Shown here one piece after another: positions 14,133-57,767 of a DNA stretch of 64,000 nt (position 1 is the first letter of the stretch; each line of letters begins with the position of its first letter). The notes beneath the pieces are model-generated. The model had not been told where the DNA came from, ran no database searches, and saw nothing but the letters and a program-made list of their open reading frames with translations. This DNA comes from Taeniopygia guttata (taxonomy: Eukaryota > Chordata > Aves > Passeriformes > Estrildidae), in assembly GCF_048771995.1 (NCBI RefSeq), contig NC_133063.1, positions 66,149,014 through 66,213,013 on the forward strand, read 5' to 3'. Both the position numbers and the translations under genes were made by a program.

Positions 14133-14240
14133 TCTCTAGGGCTCTCTTTTAATCACCCTCGTTGGAGGAAAACTCCGCCCTAAGCCTGCGTGGCTAACCA
14201 GAATTAGGAGCCAACCTGCTCAGTGCTCTTTTAATCACCC

Positions 14241-17199
14241 AATACATAGGACTTAAGGTTTGTGCAAGTATGTCTAATTGATCCTCAGAGGGTGTCTGGA
14301 GTGGTTTGTGCTTTAATTCTTGAAAAGAGGCCATCATGCTGACTAGACACGTCTTTAACAGATGGATAGTGTTTGGCTAAGAGTACTAGTCATATGTAGT
14401 CTCTCTCAGATACCTACCTGAGTAGACAGAACCTGGAGTAAAAAACATGCTCCATTTTGGATTTGAGCTTGAACATATGGGAAGTAAGTCTGAAATATGT
14501 CGATCTGAGGCTGCATTTAGGAGAAAAACTTTATGTTACACTTGACTTGGAAAGGTTCTTTGCCCTCTTTATTGATTGATGCTGTCTTGATATAAGAGCC
14601 CTGTGTTAAACATCAAATCTGCTGTTTTTCTTAACTCTTCTCAACTATGAGGCAGATTTGAGTTTCATAATTTTTATGGCTGCTGCTTTTTCAGGCTGCT
14701 GCCTGAATTGGAGTGTACGCAGATCTGTCAGAATTTGAAAATCTGGTAACAGAATTGGTATTTTGTCACTGCCACACAGAATGGTCAGGAAACACCTTAC
14801 CTACCATCAGGTGGGAGTTTCCCTGCCCTCACTTCGCAAGGGGGTAAAGTCAGCTTTTAGTATGTTGCAGTTCAAAGCGGTCAACAGCAAGAATATCACC
14901 ATTCTCCTGAAGTCTTAATGTCACCCATATGCACACTGGGATCTCTGCAGGCAATAGCATCAGTTTCATTTTGCCAGCTCTTAACACACGTGCAGCTTTC
15001 TCACGATGAATTGTTCAGGGGTACACTTCTGTGAGTGAACCAACAATTGGAATTGGACTTCAGCAGTATGTAGAAAATATGAGTCTACAAAATAATTGAT
15101 TATGTAGATGCTGAATGTGTTTCTGCAGTTGCCGAAACAGGGTTTTTCATAGTACAATGGGCAATTAAGGGAGAAGTTCTTACAGAAAGGACTCTACAGG
15201 TTGAACAAAATAGACGTGCTATCATGAAATAAGGATTTACTTACTATAGAGGACAAGTTAAAATAGGCACTAAACTGCTTGTTTTATTATACTATTCTCT
15301 AGCTAATGCTTACAGCAGGGAGGTTTTTGTGTTGGTACCAGCTCTGTTTTGGCACCCTTTATCTTATTTATGCTTTTTACCCCTCTGGAAAGCAAAGTAA
15401 GACCAAAATGGTGTCCCAAAACTTAGTGGATAGCCTGATAAGGACCAACAATATTACATTTCTGTGTAGAACTCATGAGAACATTTATCTTCAAAGTCCT
15501 GAACATTTTAGGGCCTAGATCCTTTTATTTACTTTCGTCTAATGTACTAGAAGCAGCCTTTTGTGAGCTGTTTTCCAGTTTCCAGATTCTCCTTCAAGGG
15601 CAGGGTAGGTCAGCTTATTGTAGAGGCCTGTGCTGTGCTTGAAGTTGTTTTTTCCTATTACACAGAGGGTGTTTGCTTTCAGCAAGTAAAAGCAATCTGT
15701 TTCTTTTTGCATCAGTGATAATGTGGAGGTTGTTTTTGTATTGGCAAGTGAGTTTAATATCTTTACTGATGTGTTTGTTAATATTGTATGTAATATATTG
15801 TAACTTAAATATTAATAGTTTAGTTTTCAAAGATGAGTTTTCTGAAAGTTGCATTTCATAAAACAGTTTTACAAACTCCCAGATAAGCTTGTATAAACTT
15901 AAGTGCTATGAATACAGTCAATAACTCATTTCAGATGAAGTTTGTCTGTGTCATTACTTCTGACTTTAAATGGGTTTGGTAGGCTTTAACTAAAACTTTG
16001 TTTCTTCTAATGCTTCTGAAAGTGAGCATACATACAGGGAAAACTAGTTTAGTGAGGACCTGTATATGAAGAAATGCTGTGCCTATTTGACTAGCTGGTA
16101 TATAAAAGTGATTTTAATGATGAGCTGTGTGTTGGCAGACTACTGACAGAACAGCTGAATGTAAACAAAAATCTTCTACTTGGGCATGGTGCGTGAGACA
16201 CATGTGCCAAATATTCTGATTTGAGTATTAAACTTCTTCTAAAGCTAAATTACATTGAGTCTAACCTCTTCTTGTCAAGTGAAGTTCTAAAAATCTGAGC
16301 CAGAACACTTGTCAGATTGATTTGGTACAATGTCTTTGGACAGTTTTAACTGAGAATGAATGTGTTCATAGTTGGTTCATTGTTTTGAACTGACTGAGAA
16401 GTCTGAGTTCAGAATAATTTCTTTAATCTCTATTACTTTATCCTCTCTGAGCAATGTGTCTCAAGTGTAATTATAAAGGCTAAAGGTAAAACTGCTCTGG
16501 TTTTAATTGTCTACCAAGAAAAGGAGATTTCTGTGCCCAGGGAAGCAGAAACAGGGTAAGGGTTACTATTGGTCAAAGACCACTAGTAACCTCCAGCGGT
16601 GTCTGTTTCCTTTTCGCTGTTTCCCTCTAGTGGTCACGCGCGATACTCACTTGGGGAGATTAAACAGATGAACTGGGACTAACCCAAAAGTGTATGAGTG
16701 ACTTAATAAATGAGTGTATGGCAATTTAATTTTCCCAGTCCTGACCTGTTAGACCACAGAGTACTGTGAAACCCCGTGACAAAAGGATATACTCTCATGT
16801 TTTGAATTGGTGATTCACCAATATTTTGGAAATGATCTGAATTTTTATCCTTTTAGATATCCAAACGTGTCTTTTACATTAAATATACAAAGCTTTTAGG
16901 TTAGATAAACTCATAATCAGAGTTTGCTTATAAAGTTTTTTGATACGACATATGCTTTATATGTGTATCTTTGCCCTTCTGTATCTGTGGCTAGGTCTTA
17001 CATCTATGTATTAGAAGTATTCAGATAATTTATCCCTTTAGCATTATGTTGGACTTGTTCTTAACTCATAGACTAAAATGAGACTTACAGAATCATGTGG
17101 TTTTATTCTTTAAAACAATTAATATTATTTTATTAATGGTAAAACAATGTTTTCATGTAACTTTTTTAGATCTTGGTAAGCCATTGTGTATCGAGTATT
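14241..17199 (+). other. CERT1 intron between two CR1 insertions
   Basis: AT-rich intronic sequence without any recognisable exon. Its open reading frames (for example 15306-15518 and 15615-15854) are short and show no known motif or splice pattern. The one structure worth noting is a compact hairpin at 16562-16590 set in a locally CpG-richer patch (about 16590-16645). Confidence 0.7.
16562..16590. repeat. Short hairpin, 13-bp arms with a 3-nt loop
   Basis: GTTACTATTGGTC at 16562-16574 and GACCACTAGTAAC at 16578-16590 are reverse complements except for one position, separated by AAA. A further CTAGTGGT at 16627-16634 is complementary to part of the right arm, so alternative pairing is possible. 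The flanks (GAAACAGGG before, CTGTTTCC twice after) could extend the fold. Function unknown. Confidence 0.7.
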
Positions 17200-17442
17200 T
17201 CATAGAATTGCTAAGATTGAAAAAGACCTTTAATATTTCCACATTCAGTTGTCAACCCAGTGCCACTACAATGCTCACCACTAAAGCATGTTATCAAATG
17301 CCATAGCCACACATTTTTTTAACACTTTCAGGTATGGTGACTCCACCACTTCCCTGAGCAGTATATTTCAGTGCTTTACAACCCATTCCATGAAAAAATT
17401 TTCATAATGTCTAAACTAAACTTCCCTTGTTGCAACTTGAGG
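17200..17442 (-). mobile_element. CR1 3'-end fragment, minus strand
   Basis: The stretch starts with CATAGAATTGCTAAGATTG, a diverged form of the CR1 terminus seen from the opposite strand. It continues through the phrases TCAACCCAGTGCCACTAC, GGTGACTCCACCACTTCCCT and TGCAACTTGAGG, which follow the order of a CR1 3' UTR and ORF2 end read on the minus strand. It is 5'-truncated and abuts a CR1 piece of opposite orientation. Confidence 0.85.
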
Positions 17443-18093
17443 CTGGCACACACAGGACAGCCAGGGTATCAGGCCCAATCAGCATGGATTTGTGAAAGGC
17501 AGGTCCTGCCTGACCAACCTGATCTCCTTTTGTGACAGGGTGACCTGCTTAGTGGATGAGGGAAAGGCTGTGGATGTTTTCTGTCTAGGCTTCACTAAAG
17601 TCTTTGATGCCATTTCTGATACCATTACCCTAGAGAAACTGTCAGCCCATAGCTTGGACAAGTGTGCTGTTCATTGGGTAAAAAGCCAGCTGGATAGTCA
17701 AGACAGAGAGCGGCAGTGGATGGAATTGCATCCAGCTGGTGGCCGGTCACCTGTGCTGTTCTCAGCACTGGGTCCAGTTCTGTGTTGTGTCCTTACAGAC
17801 AGTCTGGATGAGGGGATGAAGGGCACCCTCAGTCAGTTAGCAGGTGATGAGTTGGGTGGGAGTGTTGAAGGGTAGGAAGGCTCTGCAGGTTGGACATTGG
17901 GAAGAATTTTTTCACTGAAAGGGTGATCAGATATTGGAATGGGCTGCCCAGGAAAATAATGGACCCTCTGGAGTTATACAGTAAAAGTCTGTATGTGGCA
18001 CTTTGTGTTGTGGTCTATTTGGCATGGTGGTGTTGGGTCAAAGGCTGAACTCAGTGATCTAGGAAGTCTTTCCCAACTTGAATGATTCTGATT
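17443..18093 (+). mobile_element. CR1 fragment, plus strand, with internal deletion
   Basis: The plus-strand frame 17492-17875 encodes CR1 reverse transcriptase blocks: KGRSCLTNLISFCDRVTCL, then DVFCLGFTKVFDAI, then a diverged SALGPVL region. At about 17870 the homology jumps to the 3' end (GGGCTGCCCAGG near 17940, then TTCCCAACTTGAATGATTCTG at 18070-18090). Several hundred bases of the usual element are therefore missing between the reverse transcriptase and the terminus. Non-functional. Confidence 0.88.
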
Positions 18094-50107
<32,014 letters not shown>

Positions 50108-52264
50108 TACTAGCAGGTATACATACTTTTTTAATTCTTTAATCACCATTTTGAAGGCCAAATGAAGTATGCAATCTAGGAATGTCTTACATTATTAGCA
50201 TTGCTTCAGTGCTTGCTTTAGCATGCAATATACTTTTTTAAAACCATCATGCAATTCATGTGTACAGGCTGCACAAGTTAGCCAGCATTAGTTTTCATAG
50301 ACTTTTATTGGCTCATCTTGCAAGTTTTTGCATACATGTCCAATTTATATAGAAGTAAAACAGGATGAGTACTGGCTTTTTTCACTTCACAGGCATTTTG
50401 CACTTGTTCTGAAAAAATACATACTGAACTTACTCTAGAGCCTCATGAGGTTTTTATAACTTAAATTCTACTTAAAATTGCGTATTTCATAGACTATGAG
50501 TACATTTCAGTTTTCTTTTATATTAACAGAATAGTTTTGACCTAGGATTTTTTTTAATGGAACTTCACTGACAGACCAACATGAATTACTATAGTATTTA
50601 GAAGACTCTGACTTAAGTTTTTAGCCTTTCTGATGAACCTAGGAAAGAAAAGGGATTTCCAGGTGCTTTCTGAAGTCAGTGGATATATTCTTAATATAGG
50701 TTAGGGTTATTGGCTAATATAAACTGTTTGAACAGTTAGATGATGATATGACATTAGAAGAGGATTTCTTGATCCCTTTGAGGATATCTGAGCCCCTTAG
50801 TGTTAAATAAGGCGTAACTCATTTTTGCTAGTTTTGACACCTGCTATATATATTTCATTTTCTATAACTGTCATGTCAAACCACAGAATTCTGTTTAGTT
50901 GTGCTAGTGTTATAGCATCATTCAGTTACATCTGAAGATGAGTCTCTATCACACTTTCTATGTGTGACATAGGTTACTTCTATTTTTGGGTTCCATTTAC
51001 TGTGTCAGACTCCAAAAGTCTTAGTTGCTTCCTTCTTCTGTGACAGTTATCCCTGTAATGGTTCACAATTTTAAATGTGAATTGTTAGAGAAGTAGTGTA
51101 AGTAAAGCATTAAGAACAAGGCATCACAAGCCAACAGTTAACGCATGATGATAGTGGTCCTGATGATATTTAAGGTGTTTAACAAGTTCATTCTGCTAGC
51201 AGTATACAAACTTTTCAGTGCTGTATTCTTTTTTTTTTTGTTTACCTGCAGCAATCAGAACAAGACTGGGTGAGCATTCCACACTGGAGAAGTGACCATG
51301 CATAGAGCACTCCATGCTGGAACGAAGGATCTACAGTCTTTTTATGGCCCAGGTTCTAGGCTTTGTATACTGAAGTGAAGAAGTGTTGCAACACCATGGG
51401 GCTGAATATTTAACAGTAGCTCTCTCCTGCTAACTTTCTTGCTGAATCAGTGTGTAATTATAAATACATGTATTGATAACATGTATATGGCTCTATTTTT
51501 ATTTGCTTGCTTTAGAAGAAGAAAAGTGCATACAAATTTGAATCACCAACATGGGCTACTGTGTTAATTTTAAACAAGTTGTAGAATTTCACTGTCAACC
51601 TTCCTAAGATACTTGTGCAGATTTTGTGCATGTGTAAAAAGCACAAGAGACAAATGCACATATAGCATACTGTATGTGCTTTATATGCACAAAAATCTGT
51701 GTGGTATTTTGGGGATGTTGAAAGGAGTGGCTTCAGTAAAACCTAGGTAACTTGTTGGCAGGTTTTGTTTTGCTTTGTATAATCACAGTTCATTGCTGCT
51801 GGTTTCTATAATGAATCATCTTGTTACATAAAATGCCTGTTAATATCTGAGGGCTGTCGATATACTTATGACTTTGCCTTTTCTATTGTCTTACTCTTAT
51901 GACGATCTTTAGTTCTGAAGGAGTAAGAGTGTGAAAAGCTTTATTTTTTCCAGATATCTTTATATTTCTATTGTACTTTTTAGTTATGTAATATGTGCTG
52001 CAGAATTTTTGTTTTTAAACATGATCCAGAAATACCTAGAAAGATTCTGTATTAGAGGGCAAATAACTGCCTAAAACCTAGAAGACATCTGCCCATGCTT
52101 TCTGTGGACTACTTTCTTGGATGATACCTGGGGATTTTCCAAAGCTGTGAGAAGGTACACTATAATATTTATTGAAATAATTTGGATTACATAAAGCAAC
52201 ATTCCCAGTCTAGATTGAGGACGAGTACATTATTTTCAGATCCTGCATGTGTTTTCCTCATCTC

Positions 52265-52270
52265 AATAAA
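52265..52270 (+). terminator. Candidate proximal poly(A) signal of CERT1
   Basis: AATAAA in the context CTCAATAAAGCTGTGC, followed within 20-30 bases by GT-containing sequence. Would give a shorter 3' UTR. Confidence 0.5.
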
Positions 52271-53232
52271 GCTGTGCTATGAGGTTCATGTAGAAAATTT
52301 GCCTCTTGATCGAAAACCCATCAGAGCTATCAGAATGCATAGGTCTTACTGGAAAGTTCCCTTTAGCTGCTGTGAAAATTTAAATGTCAGATGTTTCCCT
52401 GCCTTTGGTTCTGGAGATACTTGTTAGGAGCGAACAGTTTGGGCTAATACTGACTGTGAGGTCTTTTATCCATGTCCTATAGTTGGAAACTCTTCAGAGA
52501 CTGCTTGGTGTTTCACTAAACTGTGTATCTTGAGGAAAAAAGTTGCAGATATATTTTCTTTAAAAGAAAGTTGAAAGTCAAATTTATTTGATATAGTGTG
52601 CTAGGTGCCTGAAAAGAGATATAATACAGTAACTTAGTGAAGATTTGGTAAATGAGTAAATGTGATCTGCACAGTGTTGAAAAATTTCTCTGTTCATCTT
52701 CTCTGTAGAGATGAAACCATACCTAACACATGATTACACACGCATGCAGATTTCATGCTCCATAACTCTTCCCTTTTTATTTGCCTTTCTCTAATGGTGT
52801 GCATGGAATATGCCTTATTACAGAGTTATTCTGTTCATTTGAATATGTAGAAAAGTGCCTATATGGTAATGTTAGCAAGGCAAATAAGAGGAAAATTTGT
52901 ACATCTTTACTATATCACCAGTGAGCATTTTATATACCAACGTTAAAAAACAAAATCTTATACCTCAAATGTACTTCATCTTTTTACAATCAACCAAGCA
53001 GTGGCACGTTCCACCACAGCCACTGATCAGAACTTAACAAAATGTCCAAAATCTAAAGAGTTTAACTCCTTATTTGCCATTTCTGGTAATTGTTGGAACA
53101 CAGACAAGTTTATTAATTTAATAGGATAGCTTTATTTTACAAAGGTATGGAAAGTTTACAAAGCAGTATATAAACCTATATCATTAGTTGCATTTGCACT
53201 AAATGTGATGTACTTTTGCGATTTATTCTGTA

Positions 53233-53238
53233 AATAAA
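53233..53238 (+). terminator. Candidate distal poly(A) signal of CERT1
   Basis: AATAAA within TGTAAATAAAATGACAC, followed by a T/G-rich tail (TATTTGTAAAGAGTATGTTTT) such as a downstream element. After this point sequence character changes little, so the true end needs transcript data. Confidence 0.5.
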
Positions 53239-53259
53239 ATGACACTACAGATACTATTT

Positions 53260-56200
53260 GTAAAGAGTATGTTTTACTTTTAGATAAAGGCACTGGTACT
53301 TCACTGTAGCTAGCCCTGCCCAATCAGATTTGTAAGAGGCTTTTCAAGGACTATGGAAGGAGTTACATGACTGAGAGATCAATATTAATGGACCTCTGAA
53401 AAAGTAATCTCAAAAGGCAGTAGGCCTCTCATATTGTCCTTGTGTGAGTAGCCATTAGATCCTTTCTTCTGGAAGGGATGTTGCTTTTATGGTTTTTCAC
53501 AATTTACCTTGTCTCTTGAGCCCATCCCTCTTGTCAGTCACTGCCAGGTCTGTGTGCTCTTGAGTTCACTTCCTCCTGTAAACAGATAGGAGTGTTAACA
53601 CAGCTGTGGTGGTCTTTGCAGAAGCAGCTTCTGACACTAGAATGGTTGTTTTGTAAGCTGAACTAGTTCAAAAGGCTGAAAATGCAGCAATCATCAGATA
53701 CTGATCAGATACATCAGATGCATCTTTGGATATCTGCATCTGTTTGGAAAATTTGGATGTTGCCAAACTAGATCTGAAGGATATGACTTGATAGAACTTG
53801 TACTGGGGATGAAGATGAGCTGGTTACTCTGTCTGAGAACCTGAAAATCTTCGACAAATTTATCTGTGAAAAATGTGATGCACTTTGAAAAAAACTTACC
53901 TTAATTGGGCTGAGCTGGCTTATCTGAAGTTGTGCAGATTCTCTTTAATCAGATTGTCCACCTGTATTTTTGTCAAGTTGTACAGATAATGCTGTATTTG
54001 AATTGCCGCTGTTCATTTACAGACTTAAAACATGAATCATATTTTTGAGTACCTTGAGTGTGTAGAGTTGTAACTGTTCTATAATAGCTTTATGATCCTA
54101 ATGATAAGTTTTAAAAATTAAAAGAAGTTGGCTCTTACATGTTACAATCACGAATTTAAAACCAGTATTTAAAATTTAAAAGTATTAAAAATTATGAAGA
54201 AAAATCTTGGCTTCTCGTTGTTTTTAACTTTCCAGTGTTTGGAGAAATCTTATCTTTTAACCAACTTTTAAATCATGAATGAATTTATATACAATATTAC
54301 AGTGCAAGGAAAACATTTAACAGGAAAGCAGTTCACTTGAGTTATTGAGATCACTTCTAGAGTATGTCAGCTCTTCATTTGTATGGAATAACAAGATTCT
54401 GGGAGCTTCCATAGGAAGAACATAGGAAAACTAAGATGTACCGAAGCATAAACTTACGGCTTTTCCAAAGTAAGAATAATTTTTAGAAGAAATAGGTGAT
54501 GCCTAATAGATCAATAACAATCCTACCTTTATTTGTTACACAGTGATTTCTGCTTCTTTATATAGCAATCAGGAAAATTGTAGAAACCTTACAGCTGTGC
54601 GGGACTGGAGGAACAGTTTGAAGTAACAGAAGGCATTACTTGAACAGAAACAAAACTTAAGCTCTGCTGTTTCAGGCCTCTTGTAATATATTGCAAAAAA
54701 TGAAGAGTCTTACAGTAATCTCTACCTTGGAGAATGCAGCTATTGTACCTGGCAAAAAGAAATCCCCCCCCCAACCCCCCCGCAAAAAAAAAAAATTAAA
54801 AAAAATTGACATTTCACATTCATGGTACCATAACTTACGTGCATAATTTAAAAATTACATACTTTCCTGTAAAGAGAGGTTAAGCATTTCTATGTAACTA
54901 CAGTATCATTTGACCCTGGATGATGAATGGTAATTAGGGCAATGACATACAATTTACTGGTGTGTATTAAAAACACTAATCATCTTCTGTCTCCACCTTT
55001 GACAAGCTAAGTTTTATAGGAGGAGAAAAATACATTTTGTTAGAAAAAAGGGACACACTTCGAGCATTAGCAACCTGAAAGTGTCCTCAGCTGTAGCCAT
55101 TGATGCAGTGAGCTCTTCTCTCTGAACACCTGCCTCTTCTATGCATGGACTACAGCCAGCACAAGGAAGCCTGGTACTGAGGATTGCTGCGATTTTCAGG
55201 GTATAAACTCATTCTCCTTAAAAATAAAAATTTTTTTATTTTTTATTATTTTGGATCAGTTGTTAGACCTATTGTCATCCATAAGACTTCCAAACTTTGT
55301 GTGCCAAGAGATAAGCCATAGATTGTACAAATCTGTAGCCAGCAATTTGTAACCAGTGCTAAGAGTGGCAAAATATGACAGCAGCCCTGACAATTCTCAT
55401 TTGCTGGGATAAGACTGCCACTCAACCGTGGAGCTTCCTGGCACATGCAGCTCCTAGGAAGTTAAGCCCTGTATATGAAGGAATTGCAGCTCAGAAGCCC
55501 AGGATGGTGTGCTGCCTTGGTGAGGGCAAGTCATGCCCAAGTATGAACAGAATTGCAGGTGTGTTTGTACCGTCCAGAAGATATTTGTAATCAAGGTAAC
55601 GAGCAGTCACACTGGTGATGCCTCACTGCTGCCCTGCTGGACATCACTGCTCTGTCTTCAGCCTGAGGGTGCTCAAGTACCAGCCCAGTACTCAAGGCTT
55701 CCCCACGCCCCATACTGCAGCACTGATCCAGTTGAAAATGTTGCTATTTAAAAGCTTTTCAAGCTTCTTAGAGTGGCCCCTGCCTTCAGTTGTTTCATAA
55801 AGCAGTTGGGGTGACAATGTTTCTGACAGAGGTTAGAACACTTCAGCAGTGGGTAAAATCGTTGTCCTCTGTAAGGAACCTTAGAAATTTAAATGAGCTC
55901 TTTATCTTCCCTGACCTTTATTTGACTGAACTGTGTTTGAAAACTCTCAAACTTAATTAAAATAACACTGAATTATCTGAGCAATACTAGGGTAACTAAC
56001 CATCCTACTTTCAAGAGATGTGCTAAGGAAAATCATCAGTAATTCAACTAGCAGCTACTAATTTGCTTGTAATACATTTTTAATGAAAAATTGTGAGTAA
56101 TTTTTTTAAATAAAAAGCACTTAACATTTCAATATTTAATATAGCTGTCAGCTTGAGAAATCCAGTAATAAAAAGTACCTGGTAATTTACTTTCTTATTA

Positions 56201-56769
56201 ACTAAGATTATCCTAACCAATTCCAATGAAAATAATGGAACACTGTTAAAAGATGGGGAAAACCACTTGCAAATGTTAATATTACTAGATTTTCTTCTAC
56301 TTCTAACTTTGGTTACATCAGAAGAAACAGTTTCCCTAACAAGTACCTGTTCCTGTCACATAAGCTTTGGTGAAGAGGTGTACAGTTAGCTGCCCTTTTA
56401 TACAGCAGTCTCTGTGTTTATGCTTGTGTGAAAAAAACCTCCTGCATTAAACCGTATTAACTTCCTCTATTACTGAATAGAAAAGTTTTGGATGACTAAG
56501 TAGGCTACACAAATTGTGCTTTAAAAATCTTAAGACAGCAGTGGGATCTGAGTACACAGAGGGATGAATTCCGGTAAGTCTGACATTTTTAGACTGTTAG
56601 GCAACAGGCTTTTAAAGTTAACTCCCATGCAAGAGAAAGAACACTATGGGTATTAACATTTACTGATTTTTTTTAACAGTGCTAATTTGAAGTGTCCACT
56701 TTTGTTCATATTCACAAGTGAAAGAAAAAACACTCAGGAATTGCAGCTGCCAAAACTGATACACAGTAC
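53260..56769. other. Intergenic region between CERT1 and MED18 3' ends
   Basis: The two genes converge here. It is mostly AT-rich without recognised coding exons. A homopolymer cluster is at 54764-54808. A moderately GC-rich patch at about 55380-55760 has several short open frames, none with a motif or splice pattern I know. Confidence 0.7.
54764..54808. repeat. Homopolymer cluster (C runs then A runs)
   Basis: Two C runs separated by AA are followed by GC and then long A runs separated by TT. It sits in intergenic sequence with no transposon recognised around it. The exact run lengths are prone to sequencing error. Confidence 0.75.
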
Positions 56770-56775
56770 TTTATT
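56770..56775 (-). terminator. MED18 poly(A) signal
   Basis: AATAAA on the minus strand, about 97 bases after the MED18 stop codon, in the context GGGAATAAAGTACTG. It gives a short 3' UTR of roughly 110-130 nt. Confidence 0.7.
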
Positions 56776-56871
56776 CCCTTCTCCCTGTTCTGATTTGCCC
56801 ACAAAAAGCTTTTTAGAAAAACATCCTTTTCTGAAACACAAAACCAGTGCCTTAATGACCCAGACTGTCTA

Positions 56872-57425
56872 TCACATTAGTCTTTTGGGGTCAATTTTCT
56901 CCAGGTGTACTAGAGGCTTCAGCTGCTCAGCAAAGTTCCTCATGTCATCAGAAACAATGTCCTGCCCTGCTGGCGCAACTACATTGAGCTCCACCAAGTA
57001 GGAGAGGGAGAGCGGCTCAATGCTCTCTGTGTTTCCTGGCATCAGTATACGGAAGATCTTGTACACCATGATCTTCATGATGCCCTTGCGGAATACGTGC
57101 CCTTTGGCCACGAACTCGTGGTCCATGCGGAAGCCCATCTCCACCAGGAAGTCCGTCAGGTTGTCGGAGGTGGCGATGTCCACGCAGTTGCGCACCAGCG
57201 CGTGGCGGTTCTTGTCGCCTATTTCGGGCTGTCCCAGATAGCGCAGGTGCCAGGGCATCCCGCTCTTGTCCATGGAGCGCCGGGCGCGCAGCACGAAGGG
57301 GCTGGCCTGCTGCCCCTTCAGCAGGAACACCATCTCGTGGTCCAGGAAGGTCTCGGGCTCCATGTTGTCGCACAGCCCGCGCAGGCGGTGCAGGAGGCTC
57401 TCCAGGCTCTGGTCCAGCACGCTCC
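56872..57425 (-). CDS. MED18: MED18 coding exon 2
   Basis: Starts GG AGC GTG CTG GAC after a CCGCAG acceptor and completes QGSVLD. It encodes residues 25-208 and the stop TGA/TAG-type codon at the 56872 end. The frame is open throughout. Confidence 0.97.
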
Positions 57426-57661
57426 CTGCGGAGATAGCGCCACGACCGTCGCCTCCCCCATAGGCCGAGCTGGGCTCCCTACGCAGCGCGCCCGCCCCGG
57501 CGCCTTCCGGCCCGCCCGTGCGCGGCGCCAGCCCCCCGCCCGCCGCTGCCCGCGGCTGCCCGCGCTGCTTGGTCCCGCAGCCGCCTACCTTGGAGCAGGT
57601 ACTCCATCATGTTGATGGTGCCGCCCGTGACGGGCATCATGGTCACCGGCGGCGCCTCCAT
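56872..57661 (-). CDS. MED18: MED18, Mediator complex subunit 18 (complete)
   Basis: MED18 is a head-module subunit of Mediator and pairs with MED20 in the complex that links activators to RNA polymerase II. Two coding exons, 57589-57661 (73 nt) and 56872-57425 (554 nt), give 627 nt, that is 208 residues plus stop, the same length as human MED18. The start reads MEAPPVTMMPVTGGTINMM and the end reads LVHLEKIDPKRLM. Residues between, such as MEPETFLDHEMVFLLKGQQ and NRHALVRNCVDIATSDNL, are near identical to human. The start codon has G at -3 and +4, and the codon four triplets upstream is GTG, so the first in-frame ATG is used. The gene keeps a GT-AG intron and is intact. It has a high GC third position over most of exon 2, unlike its neighbours. 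Identity is certain in practice; its neighbours are the unusual point. Confidence 0.98.
57589..57661 (-). CDS. MED18: MED18 coding exon 1
   Basis: Encodes the first 24 residues (MEAPPVTMMPVTGGTINMM and EYLLQ) plus the first base of a Gly codon. The donor is CAAG|GTAGGC. The intron that follows is only 163 bp and very GC-rich. Confidence 0.96.
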
Positions 57662-57736
57662 CGCGCTCCGCACCGGCCCCGCGGCCTCGCTGGCAGCGCC
57701 GCGCAGAGCGGCGGCAGCGCCCCCTGGCGGCCCGGC

Positions 57737-57767
57737 GGGGCGGGGCGGGGGGCCCGAGGGGGCGGGG
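57737..57767 (+). promoter_or_regulatory. G-quadruplex-forming motif in the MED18 promoter
   Basis: Five runs of at least four G occur on the plus strand (GGGG C GGGG C GGGGGG, then CCCGA, then GGGGG C GGGG) within 31 bases, about 76-106 bases upstream of the MED18 start codon. This fits the canonical G4 pattern. The G-rich strand is the template strand for MED18. Confidence 0.75.

Larger units (their letters stand above)
10309..14240 (-). mobile_element. CR1 LINE retrotransposon, nearly full length, inactivated
   Basis: This element lies antisense to CERT1. Its 3' terminus is at the low-coordinate end, where two AGAATCAC-type units (10313-10326) match the short octamer repeats that end CR1 elements. 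Reading leftward on the minus strand there is a 5' region (about 14133-14240), ORF1 fragments with a coiled coil and a GDSLL esterase block, an endonuclease segment, a reverse transcriptase, and the CR1 ORF2 C-terminus. All reading frames are interrupted by frameshifts or stops. Most avian CR1 copies are short 3' fragments, so about 3.9 kb is unusually complete. No target-site duplication was evident. The 5' boundary is approximate. Confidence 0.92.
50108..53255 (+). other. CERT1: CERT1 3' UTR, possibly with its own intron
   Basis: After the stop the sequence reads TACTAGCAG|GTATAC, a plausible donor at 50117. A strong acceptor (a long T run then TTTACCTGCAG) ends at 51251. Splicing would remove 50117-51251 and join the next segment from 51252. 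The junction would lie only 9 nt after the stop, too close to trigger nonsense-mediated decay under the usual 50-nt rule. The segment is AT-rich and ends near the AATAAA at 53233-53238. Transcript extent and the intron are inference. Confidence 0.6.

Noticed and set aside
57017-57373. Long open frames overlapping MED18 in other frames (118 aa minus; 172 aa plus at 57097-57615)
   Set aside because: They are shadows of the GC-rich MED18 exon; MED18 itself explains the open frame and matches the family over its whole length.
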